This document shows, piece by piece, positions 1 through 12,939 of a stretch of DNA of 64,000 nt. The DNA comes from Apus apus (lineage: Eukaryota; Chordata; Aves; Apodiformes; Apodidae). The first letter of the stretch is position 1, and each line of letters starts with the position of its first letter. A program made the position numbers and the translations under genes. The DNA lies in NCBI RefSeq assembly GCF_020740795.1, contig NC_067312.1, positions 52,533,905 through 52,597,904 of the forward strand, written 5' to 3'. A model generated the notes under the pieces. It was not told the DNA's origin, did no database searches, and worked only from the letters and a program-made list of their open reading frames with translations.

Positions 1-3000
1 AGTACTTGCTGCATTCCTCAGTCCATGCCGCTCCACGGTCTAGAGGTTTAAGTAGCCCTGATTGCTACTGTTAGTGAAGGGAATCTTCCCACTCTTGTAA
101 CCACTAGGTCACAGTAGTCAATTATTGAACACTCTGTGTTAAAAATAAGCAAAACAGTGGTTCTGAGAACACAATCTGTTTTACACACAGTAACTAAAAG
201 GTGTTTCTCAAATCCATGGCAGTCACGCATACAGATTTTCTATGCAAGCCAGTCTTAATTGGTCTTTAAAAGTAACTACTTCTCTGCAAATGTTTGTTTA
301 AATGTTTCAGTGTAATTTCTAGTTCTGAACCTGGCTCTTTGTCAGCTTTTCCCTGGCTGTGCAGAGAGGTGAGGTGGTATTCACGTCGTTGTTAGCAGAA
401 CCTCTGCTGCCAGCCCGCCTGTCACAGCCTTCAAGCAGCAATTCCCTCTCACACATTGAGCCTGTGCTGGGGGTAGGAGGGCAGGAGTGTGAGAGCTCCT
501 CTGTCATGCCCAGCAGAGCAGAGATAATGGCCATACAGAACAGCAGGCAGGCTGTGCCTGGGAAACATCCAGGTTGGCAAATCCTGACCAAAGGCAAAAA
601 TGTTGCATGTTGCTTGTTTCTCATGTTGTCTGGATCACACTTAGGTGGAATATTCAGAGCTGGGTGAGGCTAGGTCCTTTAAACCCCAGGACAAGTATTT
701 TCTCTTTTCATCTATTTAATCTATTTCTATATGGCTGGTTTTCCATTTGATGAGACTTTTCTATCTGGACTGTATTCAGTTCACACTTGTATCCTCACTG
801 TAGTTTCTCCATCTGCTTTGAGGTCACCATAATATTTCTAGGAATTAGCAAAATGGAGTCCTAATTCCTGAACAAATAATTTATTTTTAGCTTGCAGCCT
901 TGTATACGACCAACCATAGGATTGGCAAACATCACCAGAAACTGAGTATTTAATGGCAAAATTACCACTCATCCTCTCAAATCAACAGAGATTTAATTTT
1001 AATATGCCAGACACACAAAAAAATGTTTTCATTTTAGGTTGACTGAAGGCTCACCAACTAAAAAAAATTTTCTGTCTGTTGACCACCCAAAGCACTTAAG
1101 AGCTTTGTTCAGGGACAATAAGTTTTAGTCAAAAGCAAAAACACATCTCTTATTTTTGTTTGCTTAAGAGTCAGCTGAACTAAAGTAATGAATTCTTGTT
1201 GTGGATTAAAACCAGATTTTTTTTTTTAATTTTTTTTTTCTGGAACCATGAATTCTGATATTTTGGTTGAAAATCAAAACAATTGTTTCTTCCTGATCAG
1301 GTAGATTTGCATTTGAGCAAACATTTTTTCACTGAAATATTTTCATCTCTCAGCAAAAAAAGGTAAGTTGATTTTTTTTTTGTTCCCTGCTACTTCTCAG
1401 CTGGACATTAAGAAAACATTAATGAGCTCCTTCCAGGAACAGCTGCTAAAATCCTTCCTGGTATGGCAAATATAGCTTGTTGAGCTGTATTCTAGTCTCT
1501 AAAAATCCAGGAAGGGTGATGTCAGATAAAAAGTGCCCTCTTAACAATTAAAAGAACCATATGTAATCAAGCAAAGCAAACCTATGCAGTTATCTCACAG
1601 GGTTTGGAGTCCTCAGGAGGTGAAGCTACAGAGTGAGACAGTGGGAAGTCAGAGAAAATTCCAGCAGCTGAGACTGTTTGGAAAAAAGGAGCAGGTAACA
1701 TAGCAAAGGAGTTAGTGCCAAAGGTCCTGCAGGGACTGTAACAAGCTCCACTATCCTTGCTCGTTTGGGGAAAAGGTGCAGCAAGCACTTTGGTATTGCC
1801 TCAGAAATGCACCAGCCTCCTACAGTGGAAATGCAGCAGGTTTGCAGCCTAGCTGCCATCTCAGAAGGTGCCAGCTGTTGTCCTGCAGGTGCTGGCAAAG
1901 AAGCTCACTGTTATAATCTCAAGCATTGTGTCAGTAACGCTGTTCTCCAAGTTCTCATTGCTCCAAGTCCAGTTTGAGGTCTGTCTTAGTTTTTCAACTT
2001 CTAATGGGACAGGGAGTAAATGTAGGTCAGGCATTTCACGATAGTTTATGCTTCCTAAACGTTAGGATTGATTTGCACATCAGATATTCCAAGAACATTC
2101 ACAACTTATAATTAACCTTGGAGACCACGTGCCACAGCTCAAAGCTTGTAAATGGGTTGTAGTCTGTCACTTAGGAAAGACATTTACAAGCACTCTGAAA
2201 GGGCATCTAAACTGTGCTTCCTTCTCATGTTCTATTCAAAGGGTACCACTGAATTCAGCTTAGAGATTGCTAGCTGTAAACTCAGTTTATGAAGTTTTCA
2301 GTTCCTACTAAGACGAAATTGAGCAAAACTGGGCACTTCTAATCTCCAAGAGTTCAGAAAACCTCAGTTATTTTGCTAAGTAATTTAAAATTCTTTGTTT
2401 TGAGAAGTATTTCAATCCTCTGTGTTAAAAAATACTGATGTTTACTTAAAATAACAAAGTAATCTATTTTGCCTTCTTACTGTCTTCTTTGGGTCTTTGA
2501 GTCTTTTGAGTGTCCTTTTTATCAATGTTTTCTCTGCAACTATGAAGGCCAGAAACTTAGCTTTTGGTTAATAAAGAGCAGGTCAGATGATACAACTTCA
2601 GAAGCTGGGACTTCAGGCAAAAACACAGTGCTTACTATTATAATTAGTTGAATCTTCTGTTTTCAAACAGTACCAACTGTGTGTGGATTTGAGGCTCCAC
2701 ACCAGGCTCCTGGAATGGCCCGAGTTAGCTGCTCAGTGGGCAAAGGGCCTCCGAGGTTGGTTGTGTAAACCACAAATAAAGTGACTCTGCACAAAGCATT
2801 CCTTGTTATGTATAGGGTAGAAATTCCTGTTAGACTGTGATAAAAACCAACCCCTTCCCAGCATTCACTGAACAGAAAGTTGAGGTAACCCTGCTGTTAG
2901 TTTGCAGGGAACTGGAGAATAGTGGCAGCTTTCCTTTGTACATTCCTGTATCAGCTGAAACAGGAGGCCACTCCTCTAATTTGAGCCTCATTCCTCTAAT

Positions 3001-5697
3001 TGTTCTCATCCCTTCATTCTACACTGTTGCAGACTTTCTTCAACATTCCTCCTACCTTCTTCACTGGCAACCCCATTCATATTTCAGTCTAGAAGGGTTT
3101 GGAAAGGGATTTTCCCAGGAAGACAAGTGGAAATCCCTCCAAATTGCTCTCCAGTGTGGTTGTGGAAAATTTTAGATCGCTCTGTCATAGGTTAAGACCA
3201 AGACTACAGTTTTCACAGAAGCTAAAACATGAATGGAGCAGTCTTTACTGCCAGATTTGAACCTCCCTTCTGGAGCTTGTGGGCTGTTTTTCTTGGCAGG
3301 TCTTATCTTGGAAAATCCTTGTCTTGGATTCCTTCTTTGGGAAAGGAAAAGTGTAGCAAAGGCCTCACTGACAAGCTGCAGATGCCACTTGAATGACTGC
3401 CTCTCTCTCTGGTTTTCTACAGGCAGAAAACAGTCAATGGGAGCTGACTGTAAATGTCTCCTGTAATGATAGAACCACACTGTGCAAGCAATTCCAGCAT
3501 TGTAATATGGGACAAAGCAACTTTTCTGCCACAGCAGGTTGTCTTTGAATTTGCAGAGGAACAAACATTGATCCAAGAAGTCTGCCTCCAAAATCAATTA
3601 AGCATGTTGCATGGTTTCACCAAGACAGATTAGCAACCAAACAGGGAATTCTCCCGGAATGCACCTATCCAGCCAAGTCCAGTAAATAATTTATGAGGTG
3701 TTTTCTATCTTGATTTGGGATGAATATTAGAATATGAAATGCCAAGTGCTTCTGATAGCTTTTCTTCCTGTGGGAGGTCTGAATCAGTGCAGGAGGATAT
3801 CCTGAAAATCCACCTGCCTTTCTAGGAATTGTCCTGTGAAACAATCATATAGCACTGCAAAGTAGAGCAACAGCATGTTTGCAACAAATCTTGTATCTTG
3901 CAAGAAGTATTAAATACAGATTTCAGTTTTAAGCCCTGAAATGCTGAAGTCCTTTGAATAAGGAGAGAAATGCTCAAGCAGGCCTTGCTGTTCCTTTCTT
4001 CCCAGCCCTCTATGCTGTGTCCACACCATTAAGTATTTCCTTCCTTGCCAAAATCCAGCCACAATATTGTGCAATAGCATATAGCATGAAATTTTCAACT
4101 AACTACTCATGTAGAAAGTGAGGCTGTCATTGGGTACCTTGCTCTGCTGCATACTTTCTTCCTTCTTCATCCTCTCCTGCAGTTTATTTCTCTTACTAAG
4201 TGAGCAGACAACTGTTTTTGCCATGGTAGGTTTGTGTGATAGATGTGATGGAAACTTGAGGGCTTTTTTAGGCCAGAGATAGCATGCAGTTGTGCTTAAT
4301 ATTGCAGAAAATGCCTCAAGTAATGAATGCATGCCTTAACACAGATAAAAGCATGAGGTGTGTGCGGAACGTACGGAAGTATCACATGCACTGTGCTGTC
4401 ATAATTAAACTGGCTCAACTGGTCTATGGTAGCCTGGCGTAATTTTTAGATGTAAGTGATAGGATAAACATTCTCCTAATCTAAAAATATTAAAGACAAT
4501 AAGCATAAGGAAGTAGACCTGTGAAATCTTGCATCCCATCTGACTGTCCCAACAGGAGAAAGGAAACAACAGTGATATCTCCCACAAAACAGTTCCTTAA
4601 TTTGCAAGTCTGTGAATCCAGTGTCTGTCCTGTTTAGCCTTGCCAGATACTCCTAGAGCTGACCATTACAGCACAAATGTTTCTCTGCATACGTGGGGGA
4701 GTGAGGGTGTGGTGATGGGAGAGAGTCTAACAGGCTGTGGTTCAGCAGGCATGAGGAAATTGTACTCTGCTCTCATTTTCTGATGGTGGTTTAGAGGGAG
4801 TGGAGCTCGTTTGAGCCACGTTGCTGTCACGGGGATGTGAACAAATCCCTTCCATGGGCGCAGGTGAGGGATGAAAACTAGCTGTTTATAGTGGAAAAGA
4901 CCCCAAAAGTTGCAGGGAGTCATCAATTCACTGTGGTTTAGACCTGAGAAATGCTAGGCCTACAGGGAGAGGCAGTTAGAAAACCTCTGTACTTTAAACT
5001 AGTGGAACAGTATTTTCAGAGATTTCTCAACTCCCTTCTTAGAAAGATTGTTTCAACGTGCATAAATTGAATTTGAAATAATTCTAAGGGGTAATTCTAG
5101 CAAAATGAGACAGTTTAACTGACTGCAAAACTGCTTTAGACTTTTGTTGGTAGGAGTCAGGACAGGTTTTGTTTTTTTTTATAAAGCTGACACTTTTTAT
5201 TTGTTTTGGGAAAGCTGACTTCCTGCCTAGCACATTGCTCCTCCCACTTCAGACTGAAAAAAGCATGAATACTAAAAAAGGCATTCAGCCCACTTGATTC
5301 TAATCCCTAAGAAACTGCTTCTCCATTGCTAGCTCTGATAAATCTTGTCTTTCTTTTTAATTTTATTTTTTAAGAAAACAGAGTTGTTCTCGAAACTGGA
5401 CCTAGGATTTCCTTAAGAATTCACAGTTACTTGTGATACCAGGTGCAGACAGCTGAAGGTTGTTGTGTTAGGTGACCAGGCAGGATATGAGTATGTGTCT
5501 CACAATTCCAGAGACTGGTCTCCCTGCTTGAACCAAAAGGCCTCTCTGGAACATTTTCCTTGCCAGAAAGGGGAGAACCTAGGCATTTTTGCAAAGGCTA
5601 AATTTAGACAGAACTTTGCTTTTCCTGGTTGATTTTCCTTGCTGCCAGCCCCATGGGGCCAGATTTCTGCCTAGCAACTGCCATGTTGTGACACGTA
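1..5697. other. AT-rich unique sequence without a recognised gene
   Basis: No open frame in this stretch shows a recognisable domain, splice-consistent exon chain or codon bias; the longest frames, including one of 141 codons on the minus strand at 3172-3597, look like chance. It contains short A- and T-runs (for example near 1210-1240 and 1372-1382) and nothing I can name as a mobile element. It may hold regulatory DNA or introns of a distant gene, which cannot be judged from one genome. Confidence 0.5.
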
Positions 5698-6806
5698 GCA
5701 ACAGCATTCTCCTGGAGAAGCTGATGGCTCATGGCACAGACAGGTGCACTCTCTGCTGGGTAAAGAACTGGCTGGTTGACCAAGCCGAGAGAGTTGTAGT
5801 GAATGGGGTTGGATCCATTTGGATCCACCAGGTCACCAGTGGTGTCCCCCAGTGCACAATATCTTTTATTAATGACCTAGATGCGGGGATTGAGTGTCTC
5901 CTAAGTAAGTTTGCAGATGACATTAAGCTGGGAGACAGTGTTGATTTGCTTGAGGGTAGGAAGGCTCTGCAGAGAGACCTGGACAGACTGGATTGATGGG
6001 CCAAGGCCAATTGTATGAGGTTTAATAAGACCAAGTGCCAGGTCCTGCACTTTGGTCACAACAACCAAAGCTACAGCCCTGGGGATGAGTGGTTGTGAAG
6101 CTCCTTGGTGGAGAAGCACCTGGGGGTGCTGGTTGACAGCCAACTTAACATTAGCCAGCAGTGTGCCCAGGTGGCCAAGAAGGCCAACAGCATCCTGGCC
6201 TGCATCAGGAGTAGTGTGGCCAGCAGGAGTAGAGAGGTGATCCTGCCCCTGTACTCAGCACTGGTGAGGCTGCACCTTGAGAGCTGTGTGCAGTTCTGGG
6301 CTCCTCACTACCAGAAGGATGTCAGGTTGCTGGAGTGTGTCCAGAGAAGAGCTACCAAACTGGTGAAAGGTCTGGAGAAGAATCCCTTGGAGGAGAGGCT
6401 GAGGGAACTGAGATTGTTTAGTTTGAAGAAGTCAGGCTGAGGGGAGACCTCATTGCCCTCTACAACTACCTGAAAGGAGGTTGTAGGGAGGTGGGATTTG
6501 GCCTCTTCTCTCAAGTGAATAATGACAGGATGAGAGGAAATGGCCTGAAGCTGTGCCAGGGGAGGTTTAGACTGGATATTAGAATTTCTTTACTGAAGGA
6601 GTGGTTGGATGGTGGAACAGGCTGCCCAAGGAAGGTGGTTGAGTCACCATCCCTGAAAGTGTTTAAAAGAAATACAGATATCGTGCTTAGGGACATGATT
6701 TAAGCACTGAGCGGGTAAATCAGGTTATGGTAGGGGGACTTAGGTTATGGTTGGACTTGATGATCTTCGAGGTCCCTTCCAACCAGGATGATTCCATGAT
6801 TCTATG
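5698..6806 (+). mobile_element. CR1 LINE, 5'-truncated, with 3' terminus
   Basis: This is the 3' half of a CR1 non-LTR retrotransposon in sense orientation. The first part encodes a decayed piece of the ORF2 reverse transcriptase, including the catalytic FADD motif near 5910-5925. The conserved segment just before the 'INDLD' motif is shortened: the usual GVPQG stretch runs directly into 'SFINDLD', implying a small deletion. Downstream is the connection and C-terminal region ('[19 protein letters not shown]', 6259-6315), broken by a stop at 6438-6440. The 3' UTR ends in the family's terminal sequence with an ATTCTATG-type tail at about 6806. It is a dead 5'-truncated copy, the usual outcome of CR1 retrotransposition. 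Confidence 0.93.
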
Positions 6807-6809
6807 TTT

Positions 6810-9800
6810 GGCAAATGCCAAGGAGTACAAGACTTCCACAAGTTGTCATCTCTTATTCCTGCAGCTCGAAAGTACAGCAGCCTTTTCTACTTCTGGACCC
6901 TGTGCACCAGAGGCACAGAGCTCCTGTTTACACAGAGCCTGGGACAGCTTGGCATTCACCTTGCCTTTACTGGGGATTACTTGTAGCCCTAACTGAGCTC
7001 TACCTCTCAGCACTGCCCAGAATAGACTCTTGTCTAAGCTGTGGGCCTCCAGGAGTGCACCTGCCAGAGTGCAAAAAGGAGAAAAAACAGAAGGGAAAAG
7101 TCTTACATCCTATTTTAGGAGGGAGTACTTATATTGGAGGTAAAGTGTTAGTCCTTTTCGCAGCATTAAGTCCTCCCTTAGTGGAAAAACAGAAGAACCA
7201 CAAATGCTTAGAGCTTCCTGTCACAGCTATGACCTGTCAAGAGAGGGGAGAAAGCACAGGTCAGCCTAAGTGGTGCCATGTGTCTTAGCCCTGCATGTGG
7301 GAGAGGTATTTCTGTTCCCTCCATGTATTAGCTATCTTTGAATGCATTGCACAATGTGGAGCTTACAGAGACAGGGTGGGGACCCAGGGGAAATGTCTGG
7401 AGATGAGCTTATAAATCAGAGAGAAGAGAGTTCTGGATGGGACAGACCAGCAAATGGGACATTGGGAGAGGTGGTGTGCATTTGAGACAGTTAAGTTAAA
7501 ATAGGAGTCACTGTGTTCTAGCCAGCTGGAAGCCTCACTTGGCACACTGAGCCTGGGCATGGCTCATTTGGCTTGCAGCAAAAAGAACCAAGTAAGCAAT
7601 CCTCATTTCTGCAGCCAAGAGGAGCAGGAAGATTAATCTTACACTGAGTCTGGGGAAGTGAATGAGACAGTGTACCAAGCCAAAGTGGCTACAGAAACCA
7701 GAGAGATCAGCTGAAAGGAGAGCTGCCCCTTCCTTCCCTGGGCTGCCTCCTGGGGTGGAAGAGGTGGAGAAAAGAGTGAGTTGGTGCAGTAGACCTTCAT
7801 CCACCAATCATCCTAGAGGCCCCCCTGGCATGGATGTTACTTGGAACATGGCTCTTAGCAAACCATGTAATGGCTAGGCAGAGTCTCAGGAGAGTTCTGA
7901 TCACCACCCATGTCTGATGGCCTCACACTCCCTGAAGCAGTCAGAAAACTAGAACAAAAGGAGCATCCACCCTAGACAGAGACATGTTCCCACCCATATT
8001 CCAGGCAGCAGTTTCTGGGAAAGCCAGAGCTGTGCACAGAGCCCTGGCTTGGAGGGAAAGGTAAGGAGAAACTGAGAGATTATGGTTCAAGTGCTGTCTG
8101 AGGTGAGTGATTTAGGTTAACACTCCCATTTCTTACCTCCTGTTGTGGTCTAGGATAGGTATACTTTGTGCCTCCCTCCCTTAGAAATGGGATCATAGAG
8201 TTACCTTCCTTCCCACGTCCTTTCTTTTCCTTCTGGAAGTATTTGCCAAGGCCTTAGGTTTTAGCTATGCACTCAAGTCAGAGAAGACAGATTGTGACAG
8301 AGGCTGTGCATAAAGAAAACTCAAGAGGTGCTGGAGTGAAAGGCCAAGCTGACACAGACTAGTGAAACTGAAGCTATGCTGGCTCCTGTTGAGTGACAAT
8401 TGGGGATCTCTGTGTTCTGTCAAGAATTTCAGTCTTCTTCTGCCTCCTTTCCACCATAGGTGCCAGTGTCAGCCACCTCAGGCTTCTCACATTACAGAGT
8501 TCAGAAACTTGGGCTTGAGTTCACTCATCACCTAGGCAAATTCCTCCCTCTCGCTCTAACTGAATGCCATTTTGAGATTTGCTTGGTACGACTGAAAAAT
8601 TTCATTGCAGCAATGCAGTCCTGCATGCCATTACTCTGAATGTGTCAGAGTGTCACTCTCTCATCTGAGTGGTGGGCCTGTCTAGACTGCTGCAGCCGCT
8701 TGGCTGCCAAGAACATAGCAGTCCTGGGCACCCCTGACATGCTTTGCAGTTGAGGAAGGAATTTTTGAAGGAAGGTGGCACGTCATGGTTAAGGAATGGG
8801 GAAGTGACAATGCCAGGAGAAGTCTTAGGAGGCCTTCAGCAACTGTCGCTTAAAATGGCAGGACTCTGGGCAGCAAATCGGATAATTTGCTCCATGGCTT
8901 AGGGAGGTTGGTACAGTGGTTAGAGTTGGGCCTGAGGAGAGCCAGGCTGTTTCCCACTGATGAAGAAGCCAAGAGGAACAATAGCATGGCTGCAGCTGTG
9001 TGGGTGAGGGCTTGCACAGCCTGTGCTGTCATGGGACATGCAAGCACAAAGAGCACACTGTGTAATGCTAATAGCAAAGCTACAGTCCCATAAATGTGTC
9101 TCCAGGACTGCCCTTCTTCCCACAGAAGAGAGCCAGCTTTTCTGCTGGTGACCTGCTTGAAACCCATGCTTTAGCCTGAGGTTAACACTTACCCACCCTG
9201 AACTCCAGTGATCTCTGGGATCCCCCTACCCCATTCTTGCCTCATAAGCACCTCCCTTTCTTCAGAAGGCTTGACTCCTTTCCAACTCATATTCACTCCT
9301 CATCAAGCTGTCACGGTCCTTTTCAAAAAGATACCTGCTTTGAGCAGGTGCAGGAGCCCTCGAGCTGCCTGGTCCCTGTTGTCCTTGCCGCTGAACAGGA
9401 GCACAGCCTAATTTCCAGGCTGAAATTACCGGCCCTTGTCACCGTGCAGGTGATCTCCTCTTGTGGACTAGTGACACCCAGTGGCCATTAAATAAATTCA
9501 GAAAGTTCCTTTCATCTGGGTTCCACCTTCCTCCCTTCCCTGCCCGCCCTTGGTCCATTTCCAGGGACTTTAAAATACCGGTTGCAGTAACACGATACTC
9601 ACAAGCTCTGCAGGCAACCTCCTTCAGCTCCTTCACACGTCTCTCGGCCATCCAAGGCAAAATTGTGAACAACGGATTTATTTGGTTTCCTGAGAACTGT
9701 GGAATCCATTGTCAACTGTATTTGTTGCACAACATAAGAATAAGAAAAATCTCTGGGACATGAAAGATCAGACCGTAGGAATGGGATGTGCAAAGGAAAT

Positions 9801-10165
9801 TACTCCCCTAAATTTAGCTGCACAGAGTTTAGAATCCCTAGCAAGTAACAGAAGACTGAAATGATTGTTATTTGTAACAACATACCCCAGAGCTGTACTG
9901 AAGATATTTGCAAACCCTGAGGAAGACAGGAGTTAGACTGTGTTGTACACAGACCAGTTTATTTTTGCAGTAGCACACAAGTACTTGACCACAGTTAGTC
10001 TGATCATCAGTAGATTTTATCCCTTTTTCTTTTTGCTTTGAGAAAATTGTGAGTTATGTGCAAGCAGGAGGACACCTTTCTACAAAATGACGGTCAGAGC
10101 TGGCAGATTCTGTGCAGCTTCCCTAGCCTAGAGCTGTACACAGAAGAGTTGAGGCTGACAGACAC
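6810..10165. other. Unique intergenic sequence
   Basis: No supported gene. Open frames up to 157 codons (6815-7288, +) show no recognisable domain. The local composition is somewhat richer in G+C around 7.5-9.5 kb than in the flanks, but I see no CpG island, promoter or repeat consensus that I can name. Confidence 0.45.
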
Positions 10166-11560
10166 CACTTGAGACCACTGAGTCTCCTCAACCTCTCTGC
10201 CCAAGCAGGTTGCCCAGGGCTGTGTCCAGCCAGATTTTGAAAATCTCCAGGGACTGAGACAACTATTTGACTCAGGTCCGACAACAACGCTCTCGATTCC
10301 TCGATTCCCTCCCCCCCAGGTAGGGAAGGAGAGAGAAAAAGAGAGATACTTGGCTGGATTGAAAACTAAACTACACAGCTTTAATTAAGCACTAACGATA
10401 TAAGAAAATATATACAATTATATACAAATACATTCAGGTATGAGCAAAAGCCTCTCACCTCTCCCCTCCCCCAGCAACTCCCACAGCAACTCCTGAGCTG
10501 GAACAGTCCTGAAAAATCCCAGAGCTGCTGGAGAAAGCGGAGAGTGATGAGGGTCAGGAGAGCTCAAGCCTGGGGGTCGGTGGTGATGGATGGACAGAGT
10601 CCTCCCTGGTTGCTGGACATGGACGGAAGAGAAGGGCAGAAGAAGCAGGAAGGAAGTTGTCTTCTGTGATCTCTGACCTTCCTCTGAGCTTATGTAGATA
10701 CATGGAATGGAATATTTCTGGCCAGTTTTGCTGTCTGTCTAACTCAGCCTCCTATGGGGGGGTCATAGATCTCCCCGTAGTGTCTGAGTTGGCAGAGTGA
10801 AGGTGTGAGCTTGAAGCCCCAGCAATTACAAAATCATTCCAGCAGTAGCAGCCTCAGCTGGAAGGCTCTGTGACTGGTTAGAAGAAAACTTACTGAAGGA
10901 AAAAAAATCAGTAAAAGGAAACTTGGCTTCATCCTGGCTCAAACCAGGACAGAGACTCTGCAACATCTCATGGCAACCCATCCCAGTGTTTGACCACCTT
11001 CACAGGAAAAAGTCTGTTCTTGTGTGCAGATGGAATATCACACATTTTATTTTATGTTCATTGCCTCTTGTCCTGTTACTCTGTACCACTGAAAGAGCCT
11101 GGCTATGTTCTCTGTACTCCTCTCATGAGGTATCGTACACATTGATAAGATCCCCAAGCCTTCAGTTCTCCAGACTGGACAGTCCCTGCTACTCAGCCCA
11201 TCATCACATGACAGATACACCCACCAGTCAGGTTAGTGGCCCTTTGCTGGAATGTTTCCAGTAAGTCCATGTCTCTCTTGTACATCACTCCAGGACTCAC
11301 CAGTGCTGAGTAGAGGGGAAGAATCAGCACCCTTGACCTGTTCAGGTGCCTGGGGTTACTCTTCCTTGGATGCAGAACTTCACATTGAACTTTGTGAGAT
11401 TCTTGTTGTCCCATTTCTCCAGTCTATTGATGTCCTTCTGAATGGCAGCATAGCCATCTGGTGTATTAGCTACTTCTACCACTTTTGTGTCTTCTGCAAA
11501 CTTGCTGCAGGTGCAATGTATCTATTTGTCCAGAGCACTAATGAAGATATGAAACAGTAC
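10166..11560 (-). mobile_element. CR1 LINE (antisense), interrupted by a solo LTR
   Basis: An antisense CR1 3' region is present in two pieces, about 10166-10260 and 10952-11560. The left piece carries the 3'-UTR-proximal segment; the right piece resumes with the next CR1 segment ('tgtttgaccaccttcacagg', 10990-11009) and runs into the RT/C-terminal region, ending about 11555 near the part of the element that encodes the palm of the reverse transcriptase. The pieces are collinear once the LTR between them is removed. Coding capacity is lost through many stops and indels, so this is an older copy than the LTR inside it. Confidence 0.85.
10261..10951 (-). repeat. Solo ERV LTR (antisense), nested in CR1
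   Basis: A 691-bp block separates two collinear CR1 halves and is bounded on both sides by GAGAC (10256-10260 and 10952-10956), a likely 5-bp target-site duplication. Read on the minus strand it begins TGTCCTGGTTTGAGCC, a start shared by many avian ERV LTRs. Its left end does not show a clean terminal CA, so the exact edge may be a few bases off. No internal retroviral sequence is attached, so it is a solo LTR, as left by recombination between the two LTRs of a provirus. A related, shorter antisense copy lies at 50212-50665. A 5-bp duplication and the sequence type suggest a class III (ERVL-like) or class II element; I cannot decide which. Confidence 0.75.
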
Positions 11561-12939
11561 AATGTGCTAAGTGCAATGAGCAGTAGGCAAATGAGCAGAA
11601 AGGGCTGAGATGCTGCAGTGTTTTTTTGGCAAAAAGCCCCTCTGGGTGCAATTCTTTCTTGTCCTCCAGGTAGGCATGGTCCATTGGGATTCTAGACAAT
11701 TCCCTGCTGTGCTGCAAGTCACACACTTCCCCACCAGGGCATGAAAGGAAACCACAGTTTTAAAAAGATACCAGATGGAATGTTTTCCCAAAACTTCTGC
11801 TAGAAGACACACTCTGTAACCACTTAAGAGGAACTCAAGGACTTTGCTCCTAAATGACCTTAAGATGGTCTCCACCTTAAGTGCAGGTGGTTTTTCAGAT
11901 GGAAAAAGAAACTCCCTACATGATTTACTAGAAAAGTTAGGAAAGAGCTGTGTTACCTATGGTTGCACTATTTGTGATATGCTCAAATAGTTGTATTTTT
12001 TTCTTTTGCAGTAATAGCTGGATACTTCTCTGCAGTAAGCATATCCCTACTCCATTAAAAACAAACCAAAACACTGGAATAATTGCTACTCTGAATGATA
12101 TATGCTCCCATCCAGTGATTTTATGAATTGCTCTCTAGCTGAAAACCCAATTCACCTCACTCAACTCCAACAGAACTGTATCAAGCAAGGATAGAGGGAT
12201 CAATCCAGAATTCAGCTAATGAAGGCTGCTGAGAAAGACCATGGCTTATATGAACTCAATTTTAGCACATAATTTTATTTAGGCCAACTCTAACTGCTTA
12301 GATCAGATTTGTATCAGTCATTTTTATGAGCCATGGTCATCTCAAGCTTTTTTTTATTAGATTTGGTGCTCACTAAACTGCTGATGAAACTAGAGTCTCA
12401 AGTTCATCACTTGTTACTGAAATGTATTTTTGCATAAAGTTCAGGTCTGATGAGTTGTGACCACATGTTGGTGGTGTGGTGATGCTGTTGGCTGGTCATG
12501 ATACTGTGAACAGCATGGCTTGTAGCCTTTCTTCACAGCCAAAGGTAGGATGAAAGGACAATAATTTCTGAAGTAGGAATCTGAAATAAAAAATTGCTTT
12601 TTAAAGCTGATACCCTTAGAGACTTGACAACCCTAGGGCTCACACTGAACAGCACTGGCAGGTTAATTGCCTTAGACTTAGTTGACCTGGCCCTTAGTCC
12701 TTAACCCTGCTTTTTTATGTTCTCTGTGCTACAAACTAATGTGGATGTGCAAAAGATGAGCATGGTATGTCAAGGCCTAACTGCAGTTTTGGTGAGAATA
12801 TTGGAGGGAAGAGTATTTCCTGAGAGTTGAGCTAATAAGGACGTGTCCAAAATACCAAAGTGGATCTAGCCAAAATGCTTTTTTTCACCAAGGGGAACTC
12901 AGCTCAGACTTTATCTGCAAGACCTTTCTAACAGCCAAT
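11561..12939. other. Unique intergenic sequence
   Basis: No gene or named repeat is supported between two antisense CR1 copies. Short A/T runs only. Confidence 0.4.

Noticed and set aside
3172..3597. 141-codon minus-strand frame as a gene
   Set aside because: No recognisable domain, no splice sites in useful positions and no sign of coding composition; consistent with chance in a 64-kb window.
6815..7288. 157-codon plus-strand frame as a gene
   Set aside because: It begins right after a CR1 terminus, has three overlapping competitors and no domain.
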